Made by a program: the position numbers and the translations under genes. This document shows positions 10,276 to 18,191 of a stretch of 64,000 bases of DNA, one piece after another (the stretch's first letter is position 1; every line of letters begins with the position of its first letter). The stretch comes from Buchnera aphidicola (Shivaphis celti) (GTDB taxonomy: Bacteria > Pseudomonadota > Gammaproteobacteria > Enterobacterales > Enterobacteriaceae). The notes below the pieces were generated by a model that was given only the letters and a program-made list of their open reading frames with translations, was not told the DNA's origin and made no database searches. The DNA lies in contig NZ_CP134977.1 of assembly GCF_039349365.1 (NCBI RefSeq), forward strand, positions 129,201 through 193,200. Direction: 5' to 3'.

Positions 10276-10866
10276 TTATTTTTTATTGAAATATTTTATT
10301 AATCCTTCCTGTGAAGGTTGTATACTTTTTTTTCCAATTTCCCAATTTGCTGGACAGACATCTCCATGTTTTTCATGAAAGTAAATTGCATCAATTATTC
10401 TTAAAATTTCTTTTATATTTCTTCCAAATTGTAGATCGTTGATTATTTGGTTTCTAATAATTCCATTTTTGTCAATAATAAATGTTGCGCGTAATGATAC
10501 TCCAAATTTTGGATGTACAACGTCATACGCTTCTTGTATTTCCCCTTTTATATCTGATATTAAAGGATATTGTATCTTTCCAATACCCCCTTTTTTAATT
10601 TCAGTATTTTTCCATGCTTGATGCACAAATACTGAATCTCGAGAGATTCCAATAATTTCAGTATTTTTTTTCTGAAATTCTAAATATGATAAATTAAACT
10701 CAATAATTTCAGTTGGACATACGTAAGTAAAATCCATTGGCCAAAAAAATAGAACAACTGATTTATTTTTTGTTTCTTTTTTAAGATTGAACTCTTCCGT
10801 TATAGTGCCATCCGCAAGTATTGCAGGGGCAACAAAATTTGGTGCATGTTGAGTAATTAAATTCAT
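10276..10866 (-). CDS. tsa: Typical 2-Cys peroxiredoxin (AhpC/TSA family)
   Basis: A thiol peroxidase of 196 residues that reduces hydrogen and alkyl peroxides. The peroxidatic cysteine is C50 in FTYVCPTE and the resolving cysteine is C171 in VCPANW, which defines the typical 2-Cys class. A GGIG motif near residues 93-96 and a C-terminal YF motif (KYFNKK) resemble the features linked to sensitivity to over-oxidation in this family. No ahpF-like reductase is adjacent, so the electron donor is probably thioredoxin (inference). The ATG is at 10866. It converges on the DUF2076 gene, from which it is separated by the hairpin at 10239-10265. Confidence 0.95.
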   Translation of the reverse strand: MNLITQHAPNFVAPAILADGTITEEFNLKKETKNKSVVLFFWPMDFTYVCPTEIIEFNLSYLEFQKKNTEIIGISRDSVFVHQAWKNTEIKKGGIGKIQYPLISDIKGEIQEAYDVVHPKFGVSLRATFIIDKNGIIRNQIINDLQFGRNIKEILRIIDAIYFHEKHGDVCPANWEIGKKSIQPSQEGLIKYFNKK

Positions 10867-10952
10867 ATTTTATCTTCTTTTTAATTTATTTAATTATCAT
10901 ATAAGTGTATAATATTTTAAACTTTCTAATATATTATATTTTTATAAAAAAA

Positions 10953-11612
10953 ATGAAAAATTTCTCTTTAGAGTGGAAATCTATTTTCAATAAAGAAAAG
11001 TTAATACTATCGAAGATTTTATCTCTTGTTACAGAAGAACGTAAAAAATATAATATTTATCCTCCTAAAAAAGAGGTATTTAATGCGTTTTATTTTACAC
11101 CTTTTCAATCTATTAAAGTAGTAATCATTGGGCAAGATCCTTATTTTCATGTTAATCAAGCGCATGGATTAGCTTTTTCTGTTCGAATGGGGTGTATGAT
11201 TCCTCCTACGTTACAGAATATATATAAGGAGGTGATTGCCAATTTTTTTTATCATAATAATTATTATCAACATGGTTGTTTAATAAATTGGGCTAATCAA
11301 GGAGTGTTATTATTAAATACAATATTGACTGTACGATCTGGTAAACCAAGATCGCATGTATCGATTGGTTGGATGCAGTTCACGGACCAAATAATACGTT
11401 ATATTAATCATTATTTAAAAAATATTATCTTTTTATTATGGGGGAATGATGCCAAAAAAAAAGCAATATTAATTGATTCTAATAGACATACTATTCTTTT
11501 TGCTTCACATCCTTCTCCATTATCAGCACATATAAGTTTTTTTGGATGTAAACATTTTTTAAAAACAAATAAAAAACTTTTTTTATTAAAAAGAAAACAG
11601 ATTATTTGGTAG
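10953..11612 (+). CDS. ung: Uracil-DNA glycosylase
   Basis: Removes uracil from DNA, starting base-excision repair of deaminated cytosine. Motifs are VVIIGQDPYF with the catalytic Asp at residue 62, NTILTVRSG, LLWGNDAKKK and ASHPSPLSAH, which carries the catalytic His. The start at 10953 (MKNFSLEWKS) is chosen over an upstream in-frame ATG at 10905 because it matches the family N-terminus. The product is 219 residues. Its presence is notable in a genome with few repair genes, where C-to-T mutation dominates. The 3' end is followed 21 bp later by the converging grpE-like gene. Confidence 0.96.
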   Translation: MKNFSLEWKSIFNKEKLILSKILSLVTEERKKYNIYPPKKEVFNAFYFTPFQSIKVVIIGQDPYFHVNQAHGLAFSVRMGCMIPPTLQNIYKEVIANFFYHNNYYQHGCLINWANQGVLLLNTILTVRSGKPRSHVSIGWMQFTDQIIRYINHYLKNIIFLLWGNDAKKKAILIDSNRHTILFASHPSPLSAHISFFGCKHFLKTNKKLFLLKRKQIIW

Positions 11613-11633
11613 TAATTTTTATATGTATTATAT

Positions 11634-11969
11634 TTATTTGTTTTTTTTATTGAAGTGTTGTACAGTTTTTAATAAAGATTTTTGAATTAATTGAATGCCT
11701 TTTGTAACAGCATGATTTGTTAAGTTATTTTCTTGAGATTTTTTGAATATTTTTTCAAAATGGTTGATAATATGAGATATTTTTTTTAAAAATTCCATTA
11801 ATTGATTATTTTTAATATTTTTTATTGTGTCTATGGATTTCTTTTTTATGTTTTCTATATTTGCTTCTGTTCGTAGTTTTATTTCTTTCTTTTCTTTAAT
11901 AATTTCTTTTAATTGATTTTTTAATTTTTCTATCTTTTTGATAGTATTGTTTTTTATATCGTTTTGCAT
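11634..11969 (-). CDS. grpE: Truncated GrpE-like protein (helical domain only)
   Basis: Only 111 residues. The sequence matches the long dimerisation helix of GrpE (KLRTEANIENIKKK corresponds to the RxxAExENxRRR signature, residues about 36-49) and the following helices that end in KSLLKTVQHF. The C-terminal beta-domain that contacts DnaK (NPxxHQAI ... GYxLxxRxxRPAMV) is absent. The downstream sequence runs straight into the 3' end of ung, so no detached fragment remains. It sits divergently from nadK, which is the ancestral position of grpE in E. coli, while an apparently complete grpE lies at 56550. It could be a decaying paralog or a retained helical partner; the open frame and Lys-rich coiled coil are intact. 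Confidence 0.75.
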   Translation of the reverse strand: MQNDIKNNTIKKIEKLKNQLKEIIKEKKEIKLRTEANIENIKKKSIDTIKNIKNNQLMEFLKKISHIINHFEKIFKKSQENNLTNHAVTKGIQLIQKSLLKTVQHFNKKNK

Positions 11970-12090
11970 ATAATTTAATATTTTAAAAATTTAAATTTAT
12001 GGTTATATTATAGAGATTTTAATTTTTAGTTCAATATAATATATTAATTTATTATCTTTTACTTTTTTTTGTGATTTAGGACGATTTATA

Positions 12091-12966
12091 ATGAAAAGAA
12101 AAATTCAGCGGATCGCTATTTTAGGATATCCTCGTGATGTGAATTTATTTCTAACTCATAAAATTTTATATGAGTGGTTAACAAAACAGCAATATAATGT
12201 TGTTGTTGAATCTGGGATTGCACGATTTTTAAATTTAAATAGTGTAAATACTGCTACTTTAGAACAAATTGGAGAAAAATGTGATTTGGGTATTGTAATA
12301 GGTGGAGATGGAAATATGTTATGTGTTTTGCGTACTTTATCTTATTATCCTATTAATATTATTGGTGTGAATTGTGGAAATTTAGGTTTTTTAACTGATT
12401 TAAATCCTGATAACATGATTAATATGTTATCTTGTATTCTTTCTGGAGAATATTTTTTAGAAAAGCGATTTTTATTAGAAGTCAGTATATATCATGAGAA
12501 AATTCAAAAAAATAGTTTTGCTGTTAATGAAATTATTTTACATGCAGGAAAGAATGTTCATATGATTGAATTTGCGGTTTATATTGATAAGTTTTTTGCT
12601 TTTTCTCAACGTGCAGACGGTATAATTATTTCAACACCAACAGGTTCGACGGGTTATGCATTATCTGCAGGAGGTCCTATTTTATCTACATCTTCTAATG
12701 TTGTTGTTATAGTACCTATGTTTCCTCATACTTTGTCTTCTAGGCCTATTGTAGTAAGCAGTAATGATAAAATTATGTTAAAAATATTTGATTGTGATAA
12801 TAAAGCAAAAATTAGTTGTGATGGACAATGTAAGTTTTCAGTTTTTGAAAAAGATAAAGTTATGATTTATAAGAGTAAAAATTTTATTAATTTAATACAT
12901 CCAAAAAATTATCATTATTTAAATGTATTACGAAAAAAACTATGTTGGTCAAAAAATTTTTTTTGA
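12091..12966 (+). CDS. nadK: NAD kinase NadK
   Basis: Phosphorylates NAD+ to NADP+. The family motif GGDGNM is at residues 71-76 with the catalytic Asp at 73. The second conserved region STPTGSTGYALSAGGPI and the later PMFPHTLSSRPIV are present. The 291 residues align along the full length with E. coli NadK (292 aa), ending in KKLCWSKNFF. An AGGA Shine-Dalgarno at about 12078-12081 precedes the ATG. It is divergent from the truncated grpE, the same arrangement as grpE/nadK in E. coli. The tmRNA gene follows on the opposite strand. Confidence 0.97.
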   Translation: MKRKIQRIAILGYPRDVNLFLTHKILYEWLTKQQYNVVVESGIARFLNLNSVNTATLEQIGEKCDLGIVIGGDGNMLCVLRTLSYYPINIIGVNCGNLGFLTDLNPDNMINMLSCILSGEYFLEKRFLLEVSIYHEKIQKNSFAVNEIILHAGKNVHMIEFAVYIDKFFAFSQRADGIIISTPTGSTGYALSAGGPILSTSSNVVVIVPMFPHTLSSRPIVVSSNDKIMLKIFDCDNKAKISCDGQCKFSVFEKDKVMIYKSKNFINLIHPKNYHYLNVLRKKLCWSKNFF

Positions 12967-13012
12967 TTGATGAAATCAATAAAATAGTTTTTTTATTTTT
13001 AAGTATTTTTTG

Positions 13013-13370
13013 TGGAGTTGGCGGGATTCGAACCCGCGTCCAAAATATTAACAATTATAGTAACTACATGTTTATTCTTTTTTTTTTTTTAGTATTTCAG
13101 TAAAAAAGAAAATACTATTGAAATACTTATCTCAATTTTTTTATCATACAAATTTTTGAGAAAAATTTATAATGATTTTCTTTTTATTAACCTTGTATTA
13201 TTCTCTAAAAGAATAAATAAGAATAAGAAGGGCTTTTTTAGTTTTTTAAGCTGCTAAAGCGTATTTTTCTTGTTTTGCGTTTGTTTTTTTCGGTTTTTTA
13301 ACGAGGCAAACCGTACCTCGACATGTACTATAAATTGTATAGATATTTTGTCGAATCCAATATCAACCCC
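13013..13370 (-). ncRNA. ssrA: tmRNA (transfer-messenger RNA)
   Basis: Rescues stalled ribosomes together with SmpB. Read on the minus strand, the RNA begins GGGGTTGATATTGGATTCGA at 13370 and ends GGTTCGAATCCCGCCAACTCCA at 13013. These form the alanine-type acceptor stem, in which GGGG pairs with the CTCC end, and the T-arm. The 3' CCA is not encoded, since CAA follows the discriminator A. The internal reading frame at complement 13246-13278 encodes the proteolysis tag AKQEKYALAA followed by TAA. The C-terminal YALAA is the conserved degron. Length is about 358 nt. The pseudoknot region between tag and 3' domain is very AT-rich and I did not fold it. Its partner gene smpB is at 57058. Confidence 0.95.
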
Positions 13371-13403
13371 TATTAAATTTTTATAGAAAATTAAATGAAA
13401 CTT

Positions 13404-13434
13404 ATTATATCACAATTTTAACATATTTTGTCAA
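13404..13434 (-). promoter_or_regulatory. Candidate sigma-70 promoter of ssrA
   Basis: On the minus strand a perfect -35 box TTGACA (13434-13429) and a perfect -10 box TATAAT (13409-13404) are separated by 19 bp. The spacing is wider than the optimal 17, but both hexamers match consensus. The predicted start would lie about 25-30 bases before the mature tmRNA 5' end. Confidence 0.55.
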
Positions 13435-13524
13435 CAAAAAATATTTTTAATTAGAGTATTTTTTTATTTTGTTTGTAATTTGTATTACAATATAATTTAT
13501 CATTTGATGTATAAGGTGAATAAT

Positions 13525-13842
13525 ATGAATGTTATTAAAGAGATAAAAAAACAAATTCACGATAATCCAATTTTAATTTATATGAAAGGATCTCCAGATT
13601 CTCCAAGTTGTGGTTTTTCTGCAAAAGCAGTAGAAGCAATTTCATCATGTGGCGTATATTTTGCATATGTTGATGTTTTAGAAAATGAACATATTAGATC
13701 TGCACTTCCTGAGTATGCGAAGTGGCCTACTTTCCCCCAATTGTGGGTAAAGGGTGAATTAATCGGAGGATGTGATATTATATTAAATATGCATCATAGT
13801 GGAGAATTAAAAATTCTGTTAAATAAGTCAATAATTAAGTAA
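13525..13842 (+). CDS. grxD: Monothiol glutaredoxin GrxD
   Basis: A CGFS-type monothiol glutaredoxin of 105 residues, a family involved in carrying and transferring 2Fe-2S clusters. The active site is C29 in SPSCGFSAKA; other conserved blocks are the cis-Pro segment WPTFPQLWV and the GGCDI glutathione-binding loop. The start at 13525 (MNVIKEIKKQI) is supported by an AAGGTG Shine-Dalgarno about ten bases upstream; the in-frame ATG at 13480 is too far out. It may cooperate with ErpA (31790-32131) in Fe-S delivery (inference). Relative to E. coli GrxD the last few residues are trimmed. Confidence 0.96.
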   Translation: MNVIKEIKKQIHDNPILIYMKGSPDSPSCGFSAKAVEAISSCGVYFAYVDVLENEHIRSALPEYAKWPTFPQLWVKGELIGGCDIILNMHHSGELKILLNKSIIK

Positions 13843-13853
13843 TACATTTATAG

Positions 13854-13890
13854 AAATAATTAGATTAATTTTTTATTAATCTAATTATTT
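13854..13890. terminator. Bidirectional hairpin terminator between grxD and rnt
   Basis: A perfect 16-bp inverted repeat with a 5-T loop lies between the converging grxD and rnt genes and overlaps the rnt stop codon at 13885-13887. The stem is almost entirely A/T, but its length makes it stable. It can serve both directions because T- or A-rich sequence flanks each arm. Confidence 0.7.
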
Positions 13891-14532
13891 ATTTATGAAT
13901 TTATTTTTTTTAATAGGCCACTTTCCTAATTTTTTCCATAGATTAATTAATTTACAAAATAAGTTTGCAGTTTGTATTGCATCATATAAAGCAGAATGCG
14001 CTTTTTTATTATCGAAACATAATCCCATTATTTTACAAGCTTTTGATAATACTGTTTCGCCAACAGCGAATCCACTTAATGTGGCTGTATCAAATGTAAC
14101 AAACTGATGAAATGGATTATTTTTTATATTACATCTTTTGATTGCTTCTTTAATAAAAGAATAATCAAATTGTGGATTATGTGCAACTAATATACTTTTT
14201 TTACATTTATTTGATTGCATTTCTTGATTGATAATATCAAATATAAATGTTAGTGCTTCATGTTCAGAAACTGCTTGTCGTAATGGATTAAATGGATCAA
14301 TTTTATTAAATAATAAAGATTTAATTTCAATTAATGATCCTGAAAATGGAGTAATATGATAATGTATTGTTTTTGATTTTTTTATCCATCCATTTTTATC
14401 CATTTTTAATGTAATCACCGCTATTTCTAATAAAGCATTTATTTTTTTATTAAATCCGGCTGTTTCGATATCAATGACTACTGGAAAAAATTTTCTGAAT
14501 CTTTCTTGTAAGTTATTATATTGAAAGTGCAT
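13885..14532 (-). CDS. rnt: Ribonuclease T
   Basis: A 3'-5' exoribonuclease that trims the 3' ends of tRNA and other stable RNAs and acts as a dimer. It has the DEDDh exonuclease motifs: FPVVIDIETAGF (Exo I, Asp and Glu), VAHNPQFDYSF (Exo II) and HSALYDAIQTA (Exo III with the catalytic His). The 215 residues cover the whole family length. Start at 14532 (MHFQYNNLQERFRKFFPVV) matches the family N-terminus. None of the tRNA genes here encodes CCA within the gene, so 3' processing enzymes such as this one are needed. Confidence 0.96.
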   Translation of the reverse strand: MHFQYNNLQERFRKFFPVVIDIETAGFNKKINALLEIAVITLKMDKNGWIKKSKTIHYHITPFSGSLIEIKSLLFNKIDPFNPLRQAVSEHEALTFIFDIINQEMQSNKCKKSILVAHNPQFDYSFIKEAIKRCNIKNNPFHQFVTFDTATLSGFAVGETVLSKACKIMGLCFDNKKAHSALYDAIQTANLFCKLINLWKKLGKWPIKKNKFINK

Positions 14533-14824
14533 GTTATTTTTTTTATTATTTTATACATTAATTCTTTCAAATTAATATATTATTATTTTTATATTTATGG
14601 TTCATTTTATGAAATTATATATTATTTTTTTATTTTTATTTTATATAAATTTTTTAGGTATATTATATAATACTTTTTTATATTCTATTTTTTATTATAT
14701 CATTTATATCATGAAATATATTTATTTGTAATATATCAGTATAAAAATATAAAATTTTTTTTTGAAACACATAAAATATATTGTAATGAATATATTATAT
14801 TTTGAAATTTTTAGAGAGGTAATT
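14533..14824. other. Intergenic region between rnt and ychF, no confident gene
   Basis: About 290 bp of very AT-rich sequence between the divergent rnt and ychF genes. In E. coli pth lies beside ychF, but no pth-like fragment is recognisable here. A 44-codon ORF at 14597-14731 on the plus strand codes almost only for Phe/Ile/Leu/Tyr. I see no Shine-Dalgarno for it and consider it spurious. The region presumably holds both promoters, but I could not pick a convincing one. Confidence 0.6.
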
Positions 14825-15901
14825 ATGGGTTTAAGATGTGGTATTATTGGTCTTCCCAATGTTGGAAAATCGACATTATTTAATATTTTAACAGGATTAA
14901 ACGTTCCTGCAAAAAATTTTCCATTTTGCACTATTAATCCTAATTATGGATTTTGTTCTGTTTTTGATAATCGATTAAATGAAATTGTTAAAATTACAGA
15001 ACCAAAATCCATTGTTCCAGCATATATTGAATTTGTAGACATTGCTGGATTAGTCAAAGGAGCTTCAAAAGGTTTAGGGTTGGGTAATTTATTTTTAGAT
15101 AATATTCGTAAAACTAATGTTATAATACATGTCGTACGATGTTTCCATGATAGTAATGTTATACATGTTAATAATGTTATTCAACCGAAAGATGATATTG
15201 AAATTATAAATATGGAACTGATTTTTTCGGATTTAAATCTATGTCAGCAAGAAATATTAAAATTAAAAAAAAATAAAATTACTTTAAACAAAAAAAAAAT
15301 ACAGTTATTAGAATTATGTTGTGATGTTTTAGAGAATGGAAAATTTCTAAATACATTATTTTTTAATGAAATAAAACTAAATTTATTATATGATATTAAA
15401 TTTATTACCATTAAGCCTGTTATTTATATTGCAAATATATCTGTTAATAATTTAGATAATTTTAATATTAAAAAATTCATAAATTCAGATTTAAAAGAAA
15501 ATAATATTTTTATTCCCATTTCCATTTTACATGAATACAATTTACTAAATAAAAAAGTTAAAAATAGTAAAAATATTTCAACGTTAAATCATCATACTAT
15601 ATTGATAAATAAAATTGTTCATGCAGGATATAAATTATTAAACTTACATAATTTTTTTACGGTTGGAAAAAAAGAAGTACGATCTTGGCCTATTCCAATT
15701 GGAACAAATAATTTTCAAGCTGCTAAAAAAATACATACAGATATTCAAAAAGGTTTTATTCGAGCACAAGTCGTTAATTATATTGATTTTATTAAATTTC
15801 GTGGTGTAATAAAAGCAAAACAATTTGGGAAGTTGAGATATGAAGGGAAAAATTATATAATACAAGATGGTGATATTATTAATTTTTTGTTTACATCATA
15901 A
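14825..15901 (+). CDS. ychF: Redox-regulated ATPase YchF (Obg-family)
   Basis: An Obg-family P-loop NTPase that hydrolyses ATP preferentially and binds ribosomes. The P-loop GLPNVGKST is at residues 9-17, with NFPFCTINPN as switch I and DIAGLVKGASKG as switch II. A coiled-coil insertion is rich in Lys/Asn/Leu. The C-terminal TGS domain runs from about FFTVGKKEVRSW to the end (DGDIINFLF). The start at 14825 gives MGLRCGIIGLP, the family N-terminus, with GAGAGGT Shine-Dalgarno directly upstream; an upstream in-frame TTG at 14762 is rejected. Length 358 residues. A hairpin terminator follows at 15906. Confidence 0.95.
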   Translation: MGLRCGIIGLPNVGKSTLFNILTGLNVPAKNFPFCTINPNYGFCSVFDNRLNEIVKITEPKSIVPAYIEFVDIAGLVKGASKGLGLGNLFLDNIRKTNVIIHVVRCFHDSNVIHVNNVIQPKDDIEIINMELIFSDLNLCQQEILKLKKNKITLNKKKIQLLELCCDVLENGKFLNTLFFNEIKLNLLYDIKFITIKPVIYIANISVNNLDNFNIKKFINSDLKENNIFIPISILHEYNLLNKKVKNSKNISTLNHHTILINKIVHAGYKLLNLHNFFTVGKKEVRSWPIPIGTNNFQAAKKIHTDIQKGFIRAQVVNYIDFIKFRGVIKAKQFGKLRYEGKNYIIQDGDIINFLFTS

Positions 15902-15905
15902 TTTA

Positions 15906-15939
15906 TTTTAGAGAAGAAATATATTTCTCTTCTCTAAAA
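15906..15939. terminator. Hairpin between ychF and thrC
   Basis: An 11-bp perfect inverted repeat (TTTTAGAGAAG / CTTCTCTAAAA) with a 12-base loop lies between the convergent ychF and thrC genes. Each arm begins or ends in a T/A run, so it could terminate in both directions. Confidence 0.7.
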
Positions 15940-15951
15940 ATAGATGTCATT

Positions 15952-17238
15952 TTATGAAAGTAAGATTTTTTTAATTTTAGAAAAGTCAGGTTTTATATAA
16001 TGTGATAGTATTGGCATTTTAGATGATAATTTGAGATTCTTTGGTAAAGAAATTTTTACATTTAGTATATTTTCTACAATATTTTTAAATTTTACAGGAT
16101 GAGCTGTTCCTAAAAATAGTCCAAATTCATGATTTTGAATCTGCTCTCTCAATAATTTATAAGCTACTGCTGCATGTGGTTCGGAAATATATCCCATATG
16201 TTTTAGTTTTAGTAATTCCTCAGTAGTAATTTCATCTGATACACTTCCAAATCCTAACGTTTTTAATTTCCATTTTTTGCGATGAAATAATTCTTCTACT
16301 CTAGGCCAATTATTTGGTCTGCTAATATCCATAGCATTAGAGATTGTAGAAATACAATTATATGGTTTCCATAATCCAGTTTTTAGAAATCTTGGAACAG
16401 TATCGTTAGCATTCGTTGCTGCTATGAAAGATTTGATAGGTAGTCCCATAGATTTTGCTAATAACCCTGCTGTTAAATTACCAAAATTACCACAAGGAAT
16501 GGAAATAACTAAATTTCTACGTTGTTCTGGATTAATTAATGCGTATGCTTCAAAATAGTAACAAATTTGTGCTAATAATCTACTAATATTAATTGAATTA
16601 GCTGAGTTTAATCCAGTTTTTTTTCTTAATTCATCATCATGAAATGCTGTTTTCACTAGTTCTTGACATTCATCAAAACTTCCATCAATTGCTATAGTAG
16701 TAATATTTTCCCCTAATGTACAAAATAGTTTTTCTTGTAATAAACTAATTTTACCTTGTGGATATAGTATAACTACTCTAACATTTTTTGCTTTATAAAA
16801 TGCATGTGCTACTGCTGCTCCGGTATCTCCTGATGTTGCAGTGAGTATTGTGACAATATTATTTTTTTTATTTAAATGTGATATAATTTGTGCCATAAAT
16901 CTAGCACCAAAATCTTTAAAAGCTAATGTTGGTCCATGGAATAGTTCACAACATGAAATATTTTTTGTTACAGGAATGATTTTCGGTCCTGGAAATGAAA
17001 AAGCATGGTAAACATATTTTTTTAATTTTGAAATTTCAATTTCGTTCCCAATAAACATAGATAAAATTTTTACACTTCTTGTTAAAAAATCCATTTCTAT
17101 CATTTCTTCTATTTGATTTTTATGTAAAATAGGCAAATCAATTGGAAAAAATAATCCTTGATTTTCTCCTAATCCAATTTTTACTGCTTTTAAAAAGTTC
17201 ACTTGTTCATAATAATTTTTTAAATTGTATAATTTCAT
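15952..17238 (-). CDS. thrC: Threonine synthase ThrC
   Basis: A PLP enzyme that converts O-phosphohomoserine to threonine, the last step of threonine synthesis. Length is 428 residues, as in E. coli. The N-terminal MKLYNLKNYYEQVNFLKAVKIGLGENQGL block and the PLP-lysine motif LAFKDFGARF are conserved. The phosphate-binding TATSGDTGAAV follows, then SIPCGNFGNLTAG. It is the last gene of the thrABC operon. Only 4 bp separate it from thrB, so coupled translation is likely. Threonine is essential for animals, which fits a provisioning role. Confidence 0.98.
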   Translation of the reverse strand: MKLYNLKNYYEQVNFLKAVKIGLGENQGLFFPIDLPILHKNQIEEMIEMDFLTRSVKILSMFIGNEIEISKLKKYVYHAFSFPGPKIIPVTKNISCCELFHGPTLAFKDFGARFMAQIISHLNKKNNIVTILTATSGDTGAAVAHAFYKAKNVRVVILYPQGKISLLQEKLFCTLGENITTIAIDGSFDECQELVKTAFHDDELRKKTGLNSANSINISRLLAQICYYFEAYALINPEQRRNLVISIPCGNFGNLTAGLLAKSMGLPIKSFIAATNANDTVPRFLKTGLWKPYNCISTISNAMDISRPNNWPRVEELFHRKKWKLKTLGFGSVSDEITTEELLKLKHMGYISEPHAAVAYKLLREQIQNHEFGLFLGTAHPVKFKNIVENILNVKISLPKNLKLSSKMPILSHYIKPDFSKIKKILLS

Positions 17239-17242
17239 AATA

Positions 17243-18175
17243 TTAAATCCCTATTTTTCTAGCTCCTAATAAATCTAATTGACAAATATGTACAAATCCG
17301 TTTTTATTTTTGAGATAATTTTCTGATAACCATTGTTTAATTTTAACAGCTCTACTTTGTTTATTACATACTACAAATATTGTTGGTCCTGATCCAGATA
17401 TCCCAAAATTTATTGCACCTAAATTTAACACTGTTTTTTTAATTTCTAAAAAATTTGGAATTAATTGTATTCGATAAGGTTCTGCAATAATATCTTTCAT
17501 GAGCATAATTGCTAAACTTTCTTGTTTAGTATGTGATGCATGAATAAATCCAGATAATAATCGACTATGTTCTACACAAATTTCTTTTTTATATTTTGAT
17601 GGCAAAATAGAGCGAGAACTAGAAGTGGAAATATTAATTCCAGGCCATGCAACAATCCATATCCATTTTTTAAAATATGGTACAGGTTGACTAATATAAT
17701 TATTTTCATTAATAATTAATTGTAGTCCACCATAATAGCATGGTGCTACATTATCGTAATGTGGTTCTCCTGATATTTCTCCTTCAATTTTTCCCATGAG
17801 AGATAATAATTTTTTTTCATTTAATGGTAATTTGCAAAATTTATTAATTGCTACTAAAGTTGCTACGATAGAACAAGCGCTGGATCCTAGTCCTGAACCA
17901 ATAGGCATATTCTTTTCTAAAATTATAGAGCATGATATTTTTTTTTTCAGAATAATACAAAAATGATTCCAACATTTCCAAACAATATTTTTTTTAATGT
18001 TTTGAGGTAATTGTGAAGAAAATTTACCAACATTTTGTAAATCAAAACTATTATTTGAAGTAATTGTCACACAGTCTCCAAGTAGTGATCCATCTTGAGG
18101 GGATATAGCCATGCCTAAAGTATCAAAACCAACATTAATATTACCAATAGATGCAGGTGCATAAATTTTTATCAT
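17243..18175 (-). CDS. thrB: Homoserine kinase ThrB
   Basis: Phosphorylates homoserine with ATP to give O-phosphohomoserine, feeding ThrC. A GHMP-family kinase of 310 residues, the same length as E. coli ThrB. The N-terminal [21 protein letters not shown], the ATP-binding loop [16 protein letters not shown] (around residues 90-105) and the C-terminal [13 protein letters not shown] motif are all present. It sits 16 bp after thrA and 4 bp before thrC. No anomalies seen. Confidence 0.98.
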   Translation of the reverse strand: MIKIYAPASIGNINVGFDTLGMAISPQDGSLLGDCVTITSNNSFDLQNVGKFSSQLPQNIKKNIVWKCWNHFCIILKKKISCSIILEKNMPIGSGLGSSACSIVATLVAINKFCKLPLNEKKLLSLMGKIEGEISGEPHYDNVAPCYYGGLQLIINENNYISQPVPYFKKWIWIVAWPGINISTSSSRSILPSKYKKEICVEHSRLLSGFIHASHTKQESLAIMLMKDIIAEPYRIQLIPNFLEIKKTVLNLGAINFGISGSGPTIFVVCNKQSRAVKIKQWLSENYLKNKNGFVHICQLDLLGARKIGI

Positions 18176-18191
18176 ATTAAATTTCCAACTG

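Noticed and set aside
14597-14731. 44-codon plus-strand ORF of almost only Phe/Ile/Leu/Tyr between rnt and ychF, resembling a tiny membrane protein
   Set aside because: No Shine-Dalgarno, no recognisable homolog, and composition equals translated AT-rich noise.
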